The notes under the pieces are model-generated. The model did no database searches, was not told the origin of the DNA, and saw only the letters and a program-made list of their open reading frames with translations. The translations under genes were made by a program, and so were the position numbers. A stretch of DNA of 17,427 bases from Clostridiales bacterium (GTDB taxonomy: Bacteria > Bacillota > Clostridia > TANB77 > CAG-508), in contig JAHZIB010000025.1 of the NCBI GenBank assembly GCA_019419955.1, positions 1 to 17,427 of the forward strand. The letters run 5' to 3'. This document shows positions 14,828-17,427 of the stretch, piece by piece (the first letter of the stretch is position 1; every line of letters starts with the position of its first letter).

Positions 14828-16045
14828 ATGAAATTCATAATTATTTCAATTAAAAAAAATGTTTTACCAATTATATTTATTTTATTTACAATCTGTCTTA
14901 TTGTATTTTCTAAAGGCAATCTTACTGCAACTAAAAACGGACTTACCCTATGGGCAACTTGCGTTGTTCCAGCTCTTTTTCCATTTTTTGTAGTAACTAA
15001 TGTACTTACTCAAACAAAAGTTGTAAGTTTTATTGGTAGATTATTAGACAAATTTATGCGACCTTTATTCAATGTGCCAGGTGTAGGTGGCTTTGCTTTT
15101 GTAATGGGATTAATTAGCGGATACCCAGTAGGTGCTAAAATTGTTGCTGACTTTAAAGAAAATAACCTAGTCACAAAAGATGAAGGAGAAAGAATGCTTG
15201 CTTTTACCAACAACTCTGGACCTCTATTTATTATAAGTAGCGTTGGAATAAGTCTTTTTGGAGATACAAAAACAGGTATATTGTTACTTCTAACACATAT
15301 ACTTTCGTGTATTACAGTTGGAATTATTTTAGGTAAATTCTCTAAAAAGAGCAATGAAACATTTAGGAAAAACTACACGCAAGACTATAATTATAAAAGT
15401 ACCACAGCCAACAATGTCTCTCTAAAAAACCTTGGCGAAGTCTTGGGCAAAAGTATAAATAGTAGTATTCAAACAATATTATTAATAGGTGGATTTGTAG
15501 TCATGTTCTCTGTTCTAATATCCATCTTAAACCAAACCCACATCCTAGAAATTGTTGCCAAATTCTTTGCACCTATTCTAAGTTTTTTAGGATTTGACAC
15601 ACACTTTGCAACCCCACTTGTATCTGGAATTCTAGAACTTACAAATGGAGTAAATTTAGTATCTGATATACATATAAAAACAATTTCCCAAAATATTATA
15701 CTTTGCGCATTTCTACTTGGTTTTGGTGGTTTTTCTGTTTTACTGCAGGTATTTAGTATAGTGGCAAAAGCTGGCCTTTCAATAAAGAAATACTTTATAG
15801 GTAAATTATTGCAAGGAATTATTGCTGCAGTTTACACATATCTTGCACTAAAATTTATACCATTTATAAGTTTAGATATCGTCGAAACTTCAAGTAATAC
15901 ATTAAGCGATATTTCCACGCTAAGCTCTACTACTGAATTCTTACACTCATACTTTTATAACTTAGGTATTTTTACAATTGCAATAATACTAATAATAGTC
16001 ATATTTAAATTATTTAACTCTATATATAAGAAAATTGAACATTAG
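14828..16045 (+). CDS. ylbJ: Sporulation integral membrane protein YlbJ
   Basis: Polytopic membrane protein of the nucleoside-recognition/gate superfamily, needed in Bacillus for a late step of spore cortex formation. From the ATG at 14828 it has 405 residues and about 8-10 hydrophobic segments. Family signatures are TLWATCVVPALFPFFVV, then LLDKFMRPLFNVPGVGGFAF, VMGLISGYPVGAK, ERMLAFTNNSGPLFIISSVG near the N-terminal half, and a second gate-like half with GFDTHFATPLVSGILELTNG. The start is uncertain. ATG 14828 puts a normal short N-terminus before TM1 but is 16 bases from GAGAGG. ATG 14813 is only one base from that ribosome site. ATG 14729 lies inside the candidate sigma-E promoter and adds residues unlike the family. 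It is divergent from splB, and both are sporulation genes. Confidence 0.9.
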   Translation: MKFIIISIKKNVLPIIFILFTICLIVFSKGNLTATKNGLTLWATCVVPALFPFFVVTNVLTQTKVVSFIGRLLDKFMRPLFNVPGVGGFAFVMGLISGYPVGAKIVADFKENNLVTKDEGERMLAFTNNSGPLFIISSVGISLFGDTKTGILLLLTHILSCITVGIILGKFSKKSNETFRKNYTQDYNYKSTTANNVSLKNLGEVLGKSINSSIQTILLIGGFVVMFSVLISILNQTHILEIVAKFFAPILSFLGFDTHFATPLVSGILELTNGVNLVSDIHIKTISQNIILCAFLLGFGGFSVLLQVFSIVAKAGLSIKKYFIGKLLQGIIAAVYTYLALKFIPFISLDIVETSSNTLSDISTLSSTTEFLHSYFYNLGIFTIAIILIIVIFKLFNSIYKKIEH

Positions 16046-16149
16046 TCTTCAAAATTATATTACACATGATTAAAACTCAATCTCTTTAAACAATGCATTA
16101 GCATAATGTTTATCTTAAAGAATATAATTAATAAAAGGAGGAGATTATT

Positions 16150-16386
16150 ATGGAAAGAGAAAATATAAACAATTTTTATGGAATGCCACCATATAATTAT
16201 GAAACAAATTTTGACCCAAACATGGGAGATAATCCAATGTTTAATCCAATCATGCAATACGAGCAAGCATACATGTATTATAAATACATGACTCAGGCAA
16301 TGGAATATAAAATAAAATGTAAAGAATATGATAAACTTTGTAATATTTCAGGAAAGAGTGAAAATAATAGAAATTCGAGAGATTAA
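16150..16386 (+). CDS. Small Tyr/Met/Asn-rich protein, possible spore-layer protein
   Basis: I do not recognise a family. It has 78 residues with no signal peptide or membrane segment. The start is secure (AAAAGGAGGAG shortly before the ATG). The N-terminal half is rich in Asn, Tyr, Pro and Met (NNFYGMPPYNYETNFDPNM, then FNPIMQYEQAYMYYKYM). The C-terminal half is a short helix with two Cys (KCKEYDKLCN) and a polar tail. Tyr-rich small proteins next to sporulation genes are often coat or inter-coat proteins. That reading is based on composition and on its place 104 bases after ylbJ on the same strand. It has its own spacer, no clear sigma-A promoter, and a good terminator. Confidence 0.7.
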   Translation: MERENINNFYGMPPYNYETNFDPNMGDNPMFNPIMQYEQAYMYYKYMTQAMEYKIKCKEYDKLCNISGKSENNRNSRD

Positions 16387-16418
16387 AAAATCCAGCTCTT
16401 CAAGAGCTAGATTTTTTT
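16387..16418. terminator. Terminator after the small Tyr-rich gene
   Basis: AAAATC and GATTTT flank AGCTC-TTCAA-GAGCT with one C-A mismatch and are followed by a T7 run. It directly follows the stop codon and could also work in the other direction. Confidence 0.85.
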
Positions 16419-16467
16419 AACTTTACAATGGAAATTATGGTAAACTTCTTATTTATGTTAATCAGAT

Positions 16468-16583
16468 CTACTTTCTGTTCTGACGCCTTCTGTGGAAAAA
16501 TGTGTGAAAACTTCGTCTCATACCCCAGTTCGCCCGTTCTAGGTACTTCTTCTTCCTGTTACATTTCTTGCTTTTTCTTCCAT
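16468..16583 (-). pseudogene. Small Arg/Lys-rich ORF out of frame with its start codon
   Basis: On the minus strand AAAGGAGG and ATG (16583-16581) form a textbook start, but the frame stops after 14 codons (TAG 16541-16539). The -1 frame, open from the base after AT of that ATG, encodes 37 residues: GRKSKKCNRKKKYLER, then ANWGMRRSFHTFFHRRRQNRK, stop at 16470-16468. It has 16 Arg/Lys and looks like a real small nucleic-acid-binding peptide. One extra G after the ATG (ATGGGA) would make it a normal gene. It has no in-frame start codon as it stands. It is either frameshifted, produced by ribosomal frameshifting at GAAAAAG, or a chance frame inside a mobile-element remnant. Family not recognised. 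Confidence 0.35.
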
Positions 16584-16613
16584 AAGAAAAATACCTCCTT
16601 TGATATATTTTAT

Positions 16614-16622
16614 ATTATATCA
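16614..16622 (-). promoter_or_regulatory. Extended -10 promoter reading into the small basic ORF
   Basis: Minus strand TGATATAAT: TG, one base, then a perfect TATAAT (16619-16614). The -35 is not clear. It lies between the inverted-repeat-like sequence at 16640-16664 and the AAAGGAGG ribosome site, the arrangement expected at the left end of an insertion sequence. Confidence 0.5.
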
Positions 16623-16639
16623 TAAAAGGTATTTTCTAG

Positions 16640-16664
16640 TTTACACAAAATTTCTGACAGTCCC
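16640..16664 (-). mobile_element. IS256-family-like terminal inverted repeat (remnant end)
   Basis: On the minus strand GGGACTGTCAGAAATTTTGT, continuing GTAAA, resembles from memory the ends of clostridial IS256-family elements (GACTGTCA...TTTTGTGTAAA). A promoter and ribosome site follow it inward. No second copy in the opposite orientation and no transposase are visible in the window, so at most a decayed end is present. It begins about 16 bases after the stop codon of the lectin-like gene. Confidence 0.35.
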
Positions 16665-16680
16665 ATGAAATCCTATGCAA

Positions 16681-17133
16681 TTAGAAAGTCGTGCCGAGAC
16701 GAACACCGTTGCCGACGGAGTTTACACTGAAATCACTCATGTAACCGTGACTAAAGATAACACGCCACGCACTGGTAATACCGCCCTGTGAGGACGACCA
16801 AGACCATCCAGAAAGACCTTTGTTTGCATAATTATTTTTCGTAATACCTAATTGGCTTCCGAATGCTGCCCACTCTTCTCTTGATGGTACGTACCATCCG
16901 CTTGAACCATTCCATGTTCCGCTTTGTACTGCATTTAAGCCCCACATATCTGTATAACTTCCCGACGTTGTCTGGCTTCCATATGCACTACTATTCCACT
17001 TTGCTATCATATTCTTGGTATTCTGTTTTCCACTTCCAAAACTTGTTGATGTTGCTGTACTATAATCGTCCATATTTCCATATGCATTTTTGTACCAATA
17101 ATGTTGACTATTATCCACATCATCTAATGCCAT
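16681..17133 (-). CDS. C-type-lectin-like (FISUMP/FGE-like) surface protein, C-terminal domain with DGR-like variable end
   Basis: The 150 residues read from the ATG at 17133 look like the C-terminal domain of a secreted ligand-binding protein: RFYVMALDD just around the start, YWYKNAYGNMDDYSTATS, FGSGKQNTKNMIAKWN, DMWGLNAVQSGTWNGSSGWY, VPSREEWAAFGSQLG, then WSWSSSQ and the tail NGVRLGTTF. The GSSGWYVPSREEW and W-S-S-S pattern belongs to the Fibrobacter-paralogous/formylglycine-enzyme-like fold. The true N-terminus is probably lost. The frame stays open to 17259 and encodes matching sequence before the ATG (KDVLAVANSSGNE), but no good start is found. The last ~110 bases are GC-rich, and nearly all putatively variable codons end in C or T, as in targets of diversity-generating retroelements. 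By family, such proteins are exported adhesins or pilin-like proteins. Confidence 0.6.
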   Translation of the reverse strand: MALDDVDNSQHYWYKNAYGNMDDYSTATSTSFGSGKQNTKNMIAKWNSSAYGSQTTSGSYTDMWGLNAVQSGTWNGSSGWYVPSREEWAAFGSQLGITKNNYANKGLSGWSWSSSQGGITSAWRVIFSHGYMSDFSVNSVGNGVRLGTTF

Positions 17134-17427
17134 TACATAGAATCTTTCATTTCCACTTGAATTCGCTACTGCTAGTACATCTTTTGTTTTCTTCCTCTTG
17201 TTTAACTTTGTTTGCCATAATGTTTTCTGTTTCTTTTTACTATTCCTTTCTTCCCTCCCTTATTTTTCTTTTTATGATATTTGTTTTTCTATTTCTTCCT
17301 ATTTCATTGATTTCTTCATTTTCATTCTATATCTCTATCTTTATTTTATTTTGCATTTGTTTTCAGGTGCATTTTTGTTATGCAAAAACCTCGGCTATCT
17401 ACTAATAGCTTTCCGCAATTCTTCCAT
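17134..17427 (-). pseudogene. Degenerate coding-like sequence upstream of the lectin-like gene
   Basis: The minus strand is purine-rich and coding-like in patches, but broken. One frame reads NENEEINEIGRNRKTN, then IIKRKIREGRKE, two stops, and KETENIMANKVKQEEENK. ATG 17218 opens MANKVKQEEENK. Removing one A from the AAAA run at 17182-17185 would join this to DVLAVANSSGNERFYVMALDD of the lectin-like gene. At the window end a frame MEELRKAISR stops near 17395. No prepilin-type hydrophobic segment is found here. It may be the decayed N-terminal half of the lectin-like gene, or unrelated sequence joined to it. Confidence 0.4.

Noticed and set aside
16428..16625. Plus-strand open frame with several Cys
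   Set aside because: No ribosome site. The opposite strand has the promoter, ribosome site and ATG.
17340..17395. ATTTTGCAT ... ATGCAAAAA inverted repeat as a terminator or recombination site
   Set aside because: The arms are short and AT-rich, and there is no T-run or adjacent recombinase. It is likely chance in this composition.
16863..17405. Plus-strand Phe/Leu/Tyr-rich frame of 180 codons
   Set aside because: It is antisense to the lectin-like gene and continues into pyrimidine-rich DNA. The translation is low-complexity.
1..17427. CRISPR array, tRNA or rRNA genes, prophage
   Set aside because: No regularly spaced direct repeats, no cloverleaf sequences and no phage structural or integrase genes were seen on either strand.

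Overview
The window is AT-rich, low-GC DNA with strong AAGGAGG-type ribosome binding sites, sigma-A promoters, a HrcA/CIRCE-controlled groESL operon and several endospore genes (spoVG, splB, ylbJ). This points to an endospore-forming Clostridia-type Firmicute, probably an uncultured gut lineage. Assignment to a genus is not possible from sequence reading alone. No rRNA, tRNA, CRISPR array or complete insertion sequence was seen.

Layout. Positions 1-424 (minus strand) hold the start of a prepilin-like surface protein whose C-terminus runs off the window. A good promoter, a good ribosome site and an ATG lie upstream of it, but an (AG)11 dinucleotide tract between that ATG and the pilin puts the two in different frames. 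About 300 bases without a gene follow. The core block is asnS (+), an unrecognised 142-residue gene (+), spoVG (-), mutS2 (+), mtaB (-, interrupted by one frameshift), groL and groES (-, CIRCE operator), deoD (+) and a P-type ATPase of the MgtA family (-). A sporulation block comes next: splB (-) and ylbJ (+) are divergent, with a sigma-G-like promoter for splB and a weaker sigma-E-like candidate for ylbJ. After ylbJ comes a small Tyr/Met/Asn-rich protein (+) that may be a spore-layer protein.

The right end (16420-17427) is accessory in character. It holds a terminal-inverted-repeat-like sequence with promoter and ribosome site but only a broken small basic ORF. Next to it is the C-terminal part of a C-type-lectin-like (FISUMP/formylglycine-enzyme-like) surface protein, and then degenerate coding-like sequence. 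The last ~110 bases of the lectin-like gene are GC-rich, and a block of codons that nearly all end in C or T alternates with fixed codons. This is what a variable region of a diversity-generating retroelement (DGR) target would look like, but no template repeat or reverse transcriptase is in the window.

How it fits together. The core genes do housekeeping work: translation (asnS, mtaB), protein folding (groESL), recombination and ribosome rescue (mutS2), nucleoside salvage (deoD) and divalent cation uptake (mgtA). The spo genes tie the region to sporulation, and recognisable sigma-H and sigma-G promoter matches support this. The two window edges both carry pilin/lectin-type surface genes with features linked to variability (a dinucleotide tract at one end, a DGR-like 3' end at the other). 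They are the most interesting part of the window.
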